This document shows, one piece after another, positions 1-8,267 of a DNA stretch of 64,000 bases (the first letter of the stretch is position 1; each line of letters opens with the position of its first letter). This stretch comes from Actinomadura hibisca NBRC 15177 (GTDB lineage Bacteria > Actinomycetota > Actinomycetes > Streptosporangiales > Streptosporangiaceae), in assembly GCF_001552635.1 (NCBI RefSeq), contig NZ_BCRO01000011.1, positions 62,001-126,000 on the forward strand. The letters are read 5' to 3'. Under the pieces are notes generated by a model that saw nothing but the letters and a program-made list of their open reading frames with translations, made no database searches and was not told where the DNA came from. A program made the translations under genes and the position numbers.

Positions 1-633
1 GTGATGCGCAACGGCGGACCCACCTCCTACCGCGCCGACCTGGCCCACCGCGCCACCGAACGCCGCACCCAGCGCCGCAGGCCCGCCTCCTCGCGAGAGG
101 CGAGGCCGGTCCCCCAGGAGCACGGGCGCGACGCCGAGGCCGTCCACGAGTTCGAGGAGACGCTGGCCACCGTCTTCATGACCTCGGGCCTGCCCAAGAT
201 GATGGCCCGCGTGCTGGCCGCTCTCTACACCACCGACACCGGCAGCCTCACCGCGTCCGAGCTCGCCCAGCGCCTCCAGGTCAGCCCGGCGACCGTCTCC
301 AAGGCGATCACGTTCCTGACCGACCTGGACCTCATCCGCCGCCACCGCGACGAACGCCGCCGCGAGCGCTACACCGTCGACGACGACATCTGGTACCAGT
401 CGGTGATCCGCAGCGCGCGGGACAACGAGCGGTTCGCCCAGACCGCGCAGCAGGGCGTCGCCATCCTCGGCCGCGGCACCCCGGCCGCCGCCCGCCTGGA
501 GAGCGCCGCCCGCTTCCTCGCCTTCGTCAGCGAAGGACTCATCCGCGCCGCCGAACAGGCCCGCGAGGTCCTCTACACCAACACCGAAGCAACGCCGGCC
601 GACCCCACCACCCCAAGCCCGGACCACAGCTAG
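1..633 (+). CDS. GbsR/MarR-type winged-helix regulator (start at window edge)
   Basis: Predicted DNA-binding repressor of the GbsR branch of the MarR superfamily, 210 codons. Residues 51-79 form the helix that precedes the winged helix in this family. Residues 80-107 hold the helix-turn-helix (core SPATVSKAITFL) and 110-126 an Arg-rich wing. The first 45 residues are basic and low-complexity. The GTG is the first base of the window, so the true start may lie further left and no ribosome site can be judged. A barstar-domain gene follows 29 bp downstream on the same strand. The ligand is unknown; members of this family often control osmoprotectant or drug-export genes. Confidence 0.75.
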   Translation: MMRNGGPTSYRADLAHRATERRTQRRRPASSREARPVPQEHGRDAEAVHEFEETLATVFMTSGLPKMMARVLAALYTTDTGSLTASELAQRLQVSPATVSKAITFLTDLDLIRRHRDERRRERYTVDDDIWYQSVIRSARDNERFAQTAQQGVAILGRGTPAAARLESAARFLAFVSEGLIRAAEQAREVLYTNTEATPADPTTPSPDHS

Positions 634-662
634 CAGCCGATCATCCACCACAGAGGAGCTGG

Positions 663-1838
663 ATGCGGATCGCAGATCACGTCAGCTGGGAGCGGGATGT
701 GCCGGTGCGTTACCTCCTGGTCCAGGAGGACGAAGACGGCGTGGAACGGTTCTGGGGCAGGTGTGCGGGCGTTGAAGGGCTGTTCGTCGACCCGGTGCCG
801 CTGCCACGAGAGGTCCTCACGCTTCGCGGATGCAGCCCCGACGGCCCGTTGCACGATGTCCTCTCCACCCCGGGCCTCTCGTCCCGGAGCCTGGGCGACG
901 TGCTTGTCGAGGTCCGGGACGGCGAGCAGCCCGTGCAGTGGTGGACGCTCGTCGACGCGGTCGTGGTGACCCATCGGCCTCACCCGGCCGATCCGGCGCG
1001 GTACGACATCGTCCTCGGCGCCGGCGTCCGGCATGAGGAGAGCTTCTTCGAGTTGCCCGCCAGGCCAGACTTCGAGCTTTTGGCAGGGACAACGGCAGCG
1101 ACTGAGAGTGCGGGCCGGTGCTCGGCGGTTGAGGGACTGTTCCGACCGCGCGCGGCCCCGGCTCCCGTCCCGATGGAGTTGATCGGCTGCGAACCTACCG
1201 AACCCCTGCTCGCGAAGCTGCGGCGACCACAACGGCGGAAAGGGGACTGGGCCCACCTCCTGATGCTGGATCGTCATGGCGCGGTGATGGCCTCCCAGAC
1301 CGTGGGGCTGGCCATCGCCGGAGCGCGCCCGTCCGTGCTGGGTGGCGCGCTCGTCGACGTCACCCTGGCCGACGGCGGAGACGGTCGGCCCTCGACGGTG
1401 GCCCGCCCGATCTGGGAGCAGCGGTACGCGGGCCCGCCTACCGAGCCGAACCTCTGGGCGTCCTACGACTCGGCGGGCAGGGTCGAGTGGCTCCATCTCG
1501 CCCTCCGGGGCCGGCGGGAGCCCGCGTCCTCGCCGGATCGGTCCGGCGGGGAGCGTCATCTCGACGGCCGGTTCGTCACGGACGTCCCGGGGTTGCATTG
1601 TGCGATCGCTGAGGCGCTGCTTGGGCCCGGCCAGTACTTCGGCCATGGGTGGGACGCCTTCGCGGACTGCCTGTGCGGTGGGTCCGGAGTGGTCCCTCCG
1701 TTCACCTTGGTCTGGCACGACTCCGACGTCGCGCGGCGTGCACTGGCAGAGGTCGTGGACACGGCGAGTCGGCTCTCCTACTTCGAGGAGATCGTGCAGT
1801 TCCTCGAACAAAGCGGCGTCACCGTCGTGCTCCGGTGA
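663..1838 (+). CDS. Barstar-domain protein with duplicated N-terminal module
   Basis: 391 residues. The last ~96 residues (from about 296) read as a barstar/RNase-inhibitor domain: HLDG opening, YFGHGWDAFADCL core, hydrophobic FTLVWHD strand and a C-terminal helix-strand. The first ~290 residues contain two related modules: VEGLF near residues 37-41 and again near 156-160, each followed by a Gly-Cys turn (RGCSPDGPL, IGCEPTEPL). Barstar homologues bind and block barnase-type RNases, so this may be an immunity or anti-RNase protein. No barnase-like gene is in the window. AGGAG lies 4 bp before the ATG. The gene converges on sigJ with a 33-bp gap. Confidence 0.7.
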   Translation: MRIADHVSWERDVPVRYLLVQEDEDGVERFWGRCAGVEGLFVDPVPLPREVLTLRGCSPDGPLHDVLSTPGLSSRSLGDVLVEVRDGEQPVQWWTLVDAVVVTHRPHPADPARYDIVLGAGVRHEESFFELPARPDFELLAGTTAATESAGRCSAVEGLFRPRAAPAPVPMELIGCEPTEPLLAKLRRPQRRKGDWAHLLMLDRHGAVMASQTVGLAIAGARPSVLGGALVDVTLADGGDGRPSTVARPIWEQRYAGPPTEPNLWASYDSAGRVEWLHLALRGRREPASSPDRSGGERHLDGRFVTDVPGLHCAIAEALLGPGQYFGHGWDAFADCLCGGSGVVPPFTLVWHDSDVARRALAEVVDTASRLSYFEEIVQFLEQSGVTVVLR

Positions 1839-1871
1839 GCCCTCGGTGCCCGACAGCGTTGGCTTTCGGGT

Positions 1872-2798
1872 TCAGCGGCTCACGGTGGTCTCTCGTTCCA
1901 CGCGTGACAACTTCTCCGGGTTGCGCACGTGGTAGAGGCCGGTGACCAGGCCGTTCTCGATCCGCACCGCCAGCACGCCGTCGATCTCCCCGTTGATCCG
2001 GACGAGCAGGCCGGGGCCGCCGTTGACCTCCACCGGCTCGACCGACCTCTCGACGCCCTGCTTGTACCAGCCGACGGCCAGCAGGCGGGCCACCCTGTCG
2101 ATTCCCACGATGGGATGCAGCAGGGCGCGCTTGACTCCGCCACCGTCGGCCAAGGCGACGACGTCCGGCGCGAGAACGTCGACCAGGCACTGTAGGTCGC
2201 CGGTCTCGACCGCCTGCCGGAAGGCGTGGAAGGCGGCTCGGTTCTCCGCCTGGGAGACCGAGCCTCGCGGTCGGCGCGCGGCGACATGGGCCCGTGCCCG
2301 GTGCGCGATCTGGCGGACGGCGGCCGGGCTCTTCTCGACGGCCTCGGCGATCTCGTCGTAGTCCAGGCCGAACACCTCGCGCAGCACGAACACCGCCCGC
2401 TCCGTCGGCGCGAGCGTCTCCAGCACCAGCAACATCGCCATCGACACGCTCTCGGCCAGCTCGACGTCCTCGGCCACGTCGGGCGTGGTCAGCAGCGGCT
2501 CGGGCAGCCACTGCCCGACGTAGGACTCCTTGCGGCGGCCGAGCACGCGCAGCCGGTCCAGCGCCTGCCGCGTCACGATCCGCACCAGGTAGGCACGTTG
2601 CTCCCGCACGGCGTCGAGGTCGACGCCCGCCCATCGGAACCATGTCTCCTGGAGGACGTCTTCGGCGTCCGCGGCCGAGCCGAGCATCTCGTAGGCGACG
2701 GTGAACAGCAGGTTGCGGTGGACGACGAACGCCTTGGTGGCGGAGTCCACGCCGTCGGGTGGCTCGGTGCCCGTAGGTCGTTCGCTGCGCTCGCTCAT
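1872..2798 (-). CDS. sigJ: ECF41-family sigma factor SigJ with SnoaL-like C-terminal domain
   Basis: 308-residue RNA polymerase sigma factor of ECF group 41. The region-2 helices include DAEDVLQETWFRW and the promoter-recognition region 4 lies around LDYDEIAEAVEKSPAAVRQI. After it comes a ~130-residue SnoaL/NTF2-like extension (FRQAVETGDLQCLVDVLAPD onward), which in ECF41 proteins replaces a separate anti-sigma factor. I chose the ATG at 2798 because a clear ECF41 promoter lies at 2843-2869, so the longer open frame to 2894 would start upstream of its own promoter. It is divergent from the MFS gene, which carries a matching promoter. Autoregulation is strongly suggested. Confidence 0.9.
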   Translation of the reverse strand: MSERSERPTGTEPPDGVDSATKAFVVHRNLLFTVAYEMLGSAADAEDVLQETWFRWAGVDLDAVREQRAYLVRIVTRQALDRLRVLGRRKESYVGQWLPEPLLTTPDVAEDVELAESVSMAMLLVLETLAPTERAVFVLREVFGLDYDEIAEAVEKSPAAVRQIAHRARAHVAARRPRGSVSQAENRAAFHAFRQAVETGDLQCLVDVLAPDVVALADGGGVKRALLHPIVGIDRVARLLAVGWYKQGVERSVEPVEVNGGPGLLVRINGEIDGVLAVRIENGLVTGLYHVRNPEKLSRVERETTVSR

Positions 2799-2842
2799 GT
2801 CCGGCTCCCGCCTGTTCGCTCCTCGTACCGCCACACGCACGA

Positions 2843-2869
2843 GACGACGGTTCGGGCGGCTTTGTGACA
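2843..2869 (-). promoter_or_regulatory. ECF41-type promoter for sigJ
   Basis: On the minus strand TGTCACA (2869-2863) is followed by 16 bp and CGTC (2846-2843). This matches the published ECF41 consensus of TGTCACA and CGTC. It lies about 45 bp upstream of the sigJ ATG. Confidence 0.8.
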
Positions 2870-2904
2870 CCTCATGAGGGGTGACCCACGTCACAGGGCG
2901 GTGT

Positions 2905-2931
2905 TGTCACAGGGATCGGGGGGCCATCGTC
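2905..2931 (+). promoter_or_regulatory. ECF41-type promoter for the MFS gene
   Basis: TGTCACA (2905-2911), 16 bp, then CGTC (2928-2931), ending 38 bp before the MFS start codon. It has the same elements and spacing as the divergent sigJ promoter. Confidence 0.8.
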
Positions 2932-2969
2932 TCGTGACCGTCCGACCGAAGTGGACCAAGGAGATGATC

Positions 2970-4454
2970 ATGGCAGTGCAGACCGCGCACTCCAGACGGT
3001 GGCTCGTCCTGGCCGTCATCTGTTGCGCCTACCTGATGGTCAGCCTCGACCTGACGGTGATGAACCTCGCGCTCCCGGACGCGCAGCGCGATCTCGGCTT
3101 CACCGACGCCGACCGGCAGTGGGTCGTCACCGCGTACGCGATGCCCTTCGGCAGCCTGCTGCTGTTCTGCGGGCGGTTGTCCGACCTGATCGGCAGGAAG
3201 CGCGCCTTCCTCATCGGGCTGGTCGGCTTCGCGATCGCCTCCGCTGTCGGCGGCGCCGCGACCACTTTCGAGACGCTGGTGGCGGCCCGCGCCGCCCAGG
3301 GGGCCTTCGCCGCGCTGCTGTCGCCGGCCTGCCTTTCCCTGCTGGCCACCACATTCACCGATCCCAAGGAGCGCGGCCGGGCCTTCGGCGTCTTCGGCGG
3401 CGTCGTGGCCGGGGGCGGCGGCCTCGGCCTGATCATCGGCGGTGCGCTGACGTCCGGTCTCGACTGGCGCTGGTGCATGTACGTCAACCTGGTCTTCGCC
3501 GTGGCCGCGTTCGTCGGCGGCGTGCTGCTGCTGGCCCGGCAGCCCAGGGCGGACGTCCGGATGGACGTCCCGGGCGTGCTCGCCGCGTCCGGCGGCATGT
3601 TCTGCGTCGTCTACGGCTTCTCCAACGCGGAGGACGGCTGGAGCCGGTCTTCGACGTGGGGCTTCCTCGCGCTCGGCGGCGCGCTGCTGGCCGCCTTCGC
3701 GTTCTGGCAGACGCGCGCCGCGCACCCGCTGCTGCCGCCCCGGGTGATCGCCGACCGCAACCGCGGTGGCGCCTACCTCACCGTGCTGTTCGTCGGGGCC
3801 AGCTTCTTCAGCCTGCTGCTGTTCCTCGTCTACTACATGCAGACCGTCCTCGGGTACTCGCCGATCGTCTCGGGCAGCGCCCTGCTGCCGACGATCGTGT
3901 GCACCATCCTGGGCACCGGCGTCGGCGGCACGAAGCTGGTGCCGCGGTTCGGTCCCCGGCCCATGATCCCCTCGGGCCTGCTGGTCGGGGCGCTCGGGCT
4001 GGTCTGGCTGGCGGGGATCGGCGTGGACTCCACCTACGCGGCGGACCTGCTCGGCCCGCTCGCCGTGATCGGCGTCGGCACGGGGCTGATCTACTCCGCG
4101 GTGCTGAACACCGGCACGTCCGGCGTCGCGCCCCAGGACGCGGGCGTCGCCTCGGCGTGCGTCAGCGCCGGGCAGCAGATCGGCGGCGCGCTCGGCACCG
4201 CGCTGCTCAACACGATCGCCGCCACCGCCGCGACCGACTGGCTGGACGGCCACGTGCAGGGCAGGCCGTCCCCGGAGCAGCTCCAGCTCGCGGCGGTGCA
4301 CAGCTACTCCACGGTGTTCTGGTGGAGCGCCGGAATCCTGGCGTTCGGTGCCGTCGTGACCGGGCTGCTGTTGCGGAGCGGTCCGCTTCCTACACCTGGG
4401 GACGTCCCCGCTGGCACGCCGTCCGGGCAGCGGTCCGAGCCGGAACGAGTCTGA
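2970..4454 (+). CDS. MFS drug:H+ antiporter, DHA2 (14-TMS) family
   Basis: 494-residue integral membrane exporter of the EmrB/QacA type. Residues 9-31 form the first membrane segment. Motif A appears as GRLSDLIGRKR, and the D-x-T-V-x-N-x-A-L-P motif of DHA2 proteins is present as DLTVMNLALPD. About 14 hydrophobic segments follow. AAGGAG (2958-2963) sits six bases before the ATG at 2970, which supports this start over the ATG at 2964. It is transcribed divergently from sigJ and has its own ECF41 promoter, so it is a likely SigJ target, probably exporting a toxic compound produced under the SigJ-inducing stress. The substrate is unknown. Confidence 0.88.
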   Translation: MAVQTAHSRRWLVLAVICCAYLMVSLDLTVMNLALPDAQRDLGFTDADRQWVVTAYAMPFGSLLLFCGRLSDLIGRKRAFLIGLVGFAIASAVGGAATTFETLVAARAAQGAFAALLSPACLSLLATTFTDPKERGRAFGVFGGVVAGGGGLGLIIGGALTSGLDWRWCMYVNLVFAVAAFVGGVLLLARQPRADVRMDVPGVLAASGGMFCVVYGFSNAEDGWSRSSTWGFLALGGALLAAFAFWQTRAAHPLLPPRVIADRNRGGAYLTVLFVGASFFSLLLFLVYYMQTVLGYSPIVSGSALLPTIVCTILGTGVGGTKLVPRFGPRPMIPSGLLVGALGLVWLAGIGVDSTYAADLLGPLAVIGVGTGLIYSAVLNTGTSGVAPQDAGVASACVSAGQQIGGALGTALLNTIAATAATDWLDGHVQGRPSPEQLQLAAVHSYSTVFWWSAGILAFGAVVTGLLLRSGPLPTPGDVPAGTPSGQRSEPERV

Positions 4455-4549
4455 GACGCGTCGCTCCCCGGCCCGAGGGGCTGGACAGGTCGGGATCGCC
4501 GGCACCCGCGCGATCTTCGATCAGATCGCCCAGGACGTCTCTGCAACGG

Positions 4550-4586
4550 CCGGTCCCCGGAGCCGTCGTGCGGCTCCGGGGACCGG
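4550..4586. terminator. Bidirectional hairpin terminator
   Basis: Perfect 15-bp stem, CCGGTCCCCGGAGCC and its complement, with a 7-base loop. It lies between the convergent MFS and DUF2382 genes. There is no long T run, as is usual in high-G+C actinomycetes. Confidence 0.8.
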
Positions 4587-4624
4587 TGTGGTGACGTGCC
4601 TCAGTCAGCGAGGCCGCGACGCGC

Positions 4625-5521
4625 TCAGCGGTTGTCGTCCCGGTTGCGGGCGTCCCGCTTGGCGTTCGGGTCCTTCGGGCGCGGCCGGTCCTTGGTGTCG
4701 TCGACGACCTCGACGTGCTCCCGGCGCACCTCGCCCTGGACGGTCTGCTCCTCGGTGACCTGCTCGGTGCTGACCCGGACCCGCTCGACCGGCACGGTCT
4801 CCTTGTTCACGACCGCGCGCTGCTCGTGCAGGATGATCTCCTGCTCGTCGTTGCCCAGCTCGACGCCGGGCTCGGCGGTGCCGGACAGGGGCTCGCGCTC
4901 CACCCGGACCTCTTCGTGGACCAGCGGCACGGTCGTGCTGACCTGCTCGGTGTCCACCCACTTGCGCAGGCGGACGTGGCCGGCCTCCCGGGTCTCGGTG
5001 CCGACGCGCAGCTGCTCCTCCGAGCGCGTCACCTCGGCGGCGCGGGCGACGTCGCCGCGCGCGGTCTTGCCCTGGGCGGGACGCCGGTTCTCCGCGCGCC
5101 CGGCGTCGGTCTCGCGCATGCTCTTGCGGTCGGGCTGCTCGGCGGCGGCCCGGGTCCGGGTGCGGGCGTCGCCGGCCTGCTCGCGGCCGGGAGCGGCGGC
5201 GGCGCGCGGCGACTGGAGACCGTAGTAGCGGTACAGCTCGTTGGTCTCGTCGTGGTCGAGGTGCTGGTCGGCCTCGATGCGCGGCGCGTCCTTGATGGTG
5301 GCCTTGTCGTAGGAGACCTGGATCGTGCCGTCGGACTCGCGGGCGCCGGCCAGCGGGATGAAGCTCTCGTGCATGCCGAACCAGCCGGTGTTCACCGTGA
5401 TCCACTCGGGGGCGCCCGAGTCGTCGTTGAGATAGACCTGCCTGACCTGGCCGACCTTGGAGCCGTCCTTACCGACGACCTCACGGTCCATCAGATCCTT
5501 GCCCGTCAGCTTCGTCTGCAC
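4625..5521 (-). CDS. PRC-barrel and DUF2382 domain stress protein
   Basis: 298 residues. An N-terminal PRC-barrel (residues ~1-95: KLTGKDLMDREVVGKDG, VYLNDDSGAPEWITV) is followed by a Gln/Arg/Ala-rich linker and a C-terminal DUF2382 domain with its repeated V-heE-V-rV-t-q-V pattern (VPLVHEEVRVEREPL, VNKETVPVERVRVSTEQV). Such proteins are common in actinobacteria and Deinococcus and are tied to general stress, but no activity is known. I chose the GTG at 5521, preceded by GAGGAG, over an upstream ATG in the same frame. The long upstream gap suggests its own promoter. Confidence 0.85.
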   Translation of the reverse strand: MQTKLTGKDLMDREVVGKDGSKVGQVRQVYLNDDSGAPEWITVNTGWFGMHESFIPLAGARESDGTIQVSYDKATIKDAPRIEADQHLDHDETNELYRYYGLQSPRAAAAPGREQAGDARTRTRAAAEQPDRKSMRETDAGRAENRRPAQGKTARGDVARAAEVTRSEEQLRVGTETREAGHVRLRKWVDTEQVSTTVPLVHEEVRVEREPLSGTAEPGVELGNDEQEIILHEQRAVVNKETVPVERVRVSTEQVTEEQTVQGEVRREHVEVVDDTKDRPRPKDPNAKRDARNRDDNR

Positions 5522-6033
5522 CGTGTATCTCCTCACTTCGTGGAACGAGCCAGCACCCAAGCACGCCGTCTCGGTCTTCCCCTCATCCGGGACGCGACCG
5601 GTGGGCCGTCCCCGGATGGTTCGATGCCTCACGCGGCCGGATGCGACCTCTACATAAAAGGCACTCGTGTCATTAGCGGCGACGTGAAACTAGTACTGTC
5701 TGTATCCGCCCATCGGGGAACGAAACCCCACCTGTCGCCTGCGGCTGAGAAAGCTCGCGATTTAGCGCGGTTATTGGCAAAGCTTTTCCGAGACTTGGGG
5801 GAGGTGGGTCGTTCACGTGCGGTGACGTGCCGGGCGGCACCCTTGGGGGCTCACAGAGACGTGCGGCTCCCGCACTGCGACCCGGTTCGTTGAATGGCGA
5901 AAGAATTGGACTTATAGCGCGGAGCTCCAACGAAAAGCGAAGGCCTTCTTCTGGATTAATGTCTTTGCGGCAGTGCTCCGATTGATATCTGAGCAGGTAA
6001 TTCGTCCGCTTTGCTTTTCGGGGCCGATGCTCG
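5522..6033. other. 512-bp intergenic region, comparatively A+T-rich
   Basis: No convincing gene on either strand. The stretch is less G+C-rich than its surroundings and should hold the promoter of the DUF2382 gene, which reads leftward from 5521. A short hairpin (GGGG, 7-base loop, CCCC) lies near 5716-5730. I could not assign a promoter class or an RNA element. Confidence 0.4.
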
Positions 6034-7293
6034 TCAGCCGCGGCGGGACGGCGTGAAGTCGTGGGCGACGAGCGCCGCCCGCAGTTGCGGTAGGTCTCCC
6101 GGGCATGTCGGGTCCAGGCCCGTCAGCACCGCGATGCGCCGCAGCCGGTAGTCCACGGTGTTCGGGTGCACGTGCAGCAGCGGCGCGGCCCGGCGCCGGT
6201 TGAAGCCGCTGGTCACGTAGGCGCGCAGCGTCTCCAGCAGCACCGGGTTGCCGTCCAGGACCGCCAGCAGGCCCGCCAGGTGCGTGCGCGCCGGGCCGGG
6301 GCGCGAGAGCTGGTAGTCCAGCAGCACGTCGGTGATCCGGTACGCGCCGGGGGAGCGGCCGGTGATGCGCACGATCTCCAGGATGTCCGCCGACTGGCGC
6401 GCGGCCTCGGCGATCGCGGCGGCGGTCGTGGTGGCCACCCCGGCGTGCACGGTGGTGCCCGCGCGGTCGGCGATGCGGGCGACCAGGCCGGTCAGCCGGT
6501 CCCAGCCGTCGGTGAGCGCCGCGTCGGGGTCGTCCACGGGAAGCAGGGCCGTCCCGCCGTGCGCGTTGAGCGCGTGCAGCGCCTGGTCGCGGCCGTGGTG
6601 GTCGATCTCGGCCTGGATGCGTCGCAGCTTGCGGCGCGCCGCGACGCTGCCGGACACGTCCGAGTCGGTCTCGTCCGGGTGGGTTCCGAGGGCGAGGGTG
6701 AGCACGGCGTACGCGGCGGCCGGGCGGACGCCCGCGCGCCGGGTCGCCTCCTTCGGGTCCTGCCCGTCCAGCAGCGCGGACAGCACCTGCTGGCGCGCCA
6801 TCTGGTCCTGGCTGTGCAGGGCCTGGTGCTCCTCGACGTAAGCGTCCGCGACGGCCGCCGACACCCGTTGCAGCACGTCGAGCAGGATGCGCTGCACCTC
6901 GACGATGGCCTCCACGTCCGCCGGACCGGCGCGGGCGACCAGCGCGTCCAGCCCGATCCGCCAGCCGAGGTGGTACGCCGACAACACCGCGCCCAGCGGC
7001 ACGCCCTCCTCGGCGCGGCGGGCCGCCGACCACGTCATCTCCGTGAGGTCGTCGGGCGAGGGGAGCCGCCCGGTGCGCAGGGTGCGGACGAACGTCCGCA
7101 GGTTGGCCTCGACCACGCGGGTGATGTCCCCGGCGAGTTCCTCGCGGGGCAGCGCCGAGTAGGTGGGGAAGCGGTCGGCGAACGTCGCCACCATGCGGCG
7201 GGCCAGGGCGGGCACCTGCGCGCCGAGCAAGGAGTCCGCCGGGACGCCGCCGATGGACGGCGCGCGGTTACCGGTCGGTTTGGTCTCGGTCAC
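6034..7293 (-). CDS. PucR/CdaR-family helix-turn-helix regulator
   Basis: 419-residue transcription regulator. The middle carries the GGDEF-like CdaR region (around TVHAGVATTTAAAIAEAARQ) and the last ~60 residues the PucR-type HTH (TSGFNRRRAAPLLHVHPNTV, then YRLRRI). GTG at 7293 is chosen because GGAGG lies five bases upstream; the longer frame to 7392 overlaps the divergent lipase promoter. It is divergent from the exported-hydrolase gene at 7380 with about 86 bp between starts, so it probably controls those hydrolases and possibly itself. The inducer is unknown. Confidence 0.85.
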   Translation of the reverse strand: MTETKPTGNRAPSIGGVPADSLLGAQVPALARRMVATFADRFPTYSALPREELAGDITRVVEANLRTFVRTLRTGRLPSPDDLTEMTWSAARRAEEGVPLGAVLSAYHLGWRIGLDALVARAGPADVEAIVEVQRILLDVLQRVSAAVADAYVEEHQALHSQDQMARQQVLSALLDGQDPKEATRRAGVRPAAAYAVLTLALGTHPDETDSDVSGSVAARRKLRRIQAEIDHHGRDQALHALNAHGGTALLPVDDPDAALTDGWDRLTGLVARIADRAGTTVHAGVATTTAAAIAEAARQSADILEIVRITGRSPGAYRITDVLLDYQLSRPGPARTHLAGLLAVLDGNPVLLETLRAYVTSGFNRRRAAPLLHVHPNTVDYRLRRIAVLTGLDPTCPGDLPQLRAALVAHDFTPSRRG

Positions 7294-7379
7294 AGGACCC
7301 TCCGCCCATATCTGGATATTTCCCCGTTGGTCATCGGGGCCGGCGGGCGGAACATTGCATCGCCCCCCAAGGAGGACCC

Positions 7380-8267
7380 GTGCCCCTCGCATCCCGCCCC
7401 CTGCTCCGCCGCTCCCTCCTCGCCCTCGTCCCCGCCGCCCTGGCCGCGCTGACGCTCACCCCGACGGCCCAGGCCGCCGCCGCGCCCGCCTACGTCGCGC
7501 TCGGCGACTCGATGGCGTCCGGCCCGCTCATCCCCGACATCACCGGCCCGGTCGCCTGCGGCCGCTCGACGCACAACTACCCGCACGAGCTCGCGTCCCG
7601 GCTGGGCGTCGCCGGGCTCAAGGACGTGACGTGCAGCGGCGCGGCCTCCAAGCACATGACCGAGCCGCAGAGCCTCAGCCTCCTCGGCCAGCCGGCGGGC
7701 ACCGTTCCGCCGCAGCTCGACGCGCTCACCGCCGACACCCGGCTCGTCACCCTCACGATCGGCGGCAACGACGCCGGCCTCGTCGGCGTCGCGCAGAACT
7801 GCGTCAACCTGCTGCCCACCGGCACGCCCTGCAAGACCAAGTACGTGCAGGGCGGCGTCGACCAGATCGCCCAGCGCATCGACGCGTTCGAGCCCAAGCT
7901 CGGGGCCGTGCTCGACGGCGTCCGGCAGCGGTCGCCGCAGGCGCGCGTGGTCGTCACCGGCTACGGCCTCTACATCAAGCGCGGCGGATGCTGGCCCGCC
8001 GTGCCCGTCCTGCCGGTGGACGCCGACTGGCTCCAGGGCAGCGTCAACCGGATGAACGGCGTGATCGCGCGGCAGGCCGTCGCGCACAACATGACCTACA
8101 TCGACCTGGTCACGCCGAGCGCGGGCCACGACGCCTGCCAGTCGCCGTCCGCCAAGTGGCTGGAGGGCTTCACGCCGACGTCGGTCGCCGCGCCGCTGCA
8201 CCCGAACCGCCGGGGCGAGGAGAACTACGCCCGCATCATCGCCGAGCAGCTCCAGGCGGCCCGATGA
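7380..8267 (+). CDS. Secreted SGNH/GDSL lipase or esterase
   Basis: 295-residue exported serine hydrolase. A signal peptide occupies residues 1-33 (RR, long Ala/Leu core, AQA). The four SGNH blocks are visible: GDS at 42-44 (nucleophile Ser44), the Gly of block II in CSGAAS, GGND at 128-131, and HPN with catalytic His near 274. Cysteine pairs resemble the Streptomyces exported lipases of this family. AAGGAGG precedes the GTG start. Its stop overlaps the start of the next gene (ATGA), so the two are translationally coupled. Acyl-chain preference cannot be read from the sequence. Confidence 0.9.
   Translation: MPLASRPLLRRSLLALVPAALAALTLTPTAQAAAAPAYVALGDSMASGPLIPDITGPVACGRSTHNYPHELASRLGVAGLKDVTCSGAASKHMTEPQSLSLLGQPAGTVPPQLDALTADTRLVTLTIGGNDAGLVGVAQNCVNLLPTGTPCKTKYVQGGVDQIAQRIDAFEPKLGAVLDGVRQRSPQARVVVTGYGLYIKRGGCWPAVPVLPVDADWLQGSVNRMNGVIARQAVAHNMTYIDLVTPSAGHDACQSPSAKWLEGFTPTSVAAPLHPNRRGEENYARIIAEQLQAAR

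Noticed and set aside
2907..4505. Long minus-strand open frame opposite the MFS gene
   Set aside because: Low-complexity Gly/Arg/Asp translation without motifs; a GC-bias shadow of the transporter gene.
7163..8263. In-frame upstream extension of the large hydrolase
   Set aside because: The extension crosses the lipase gene in another frame; the ATG at 8264 overlaps the lipase stop and is followed by a signal peptide.
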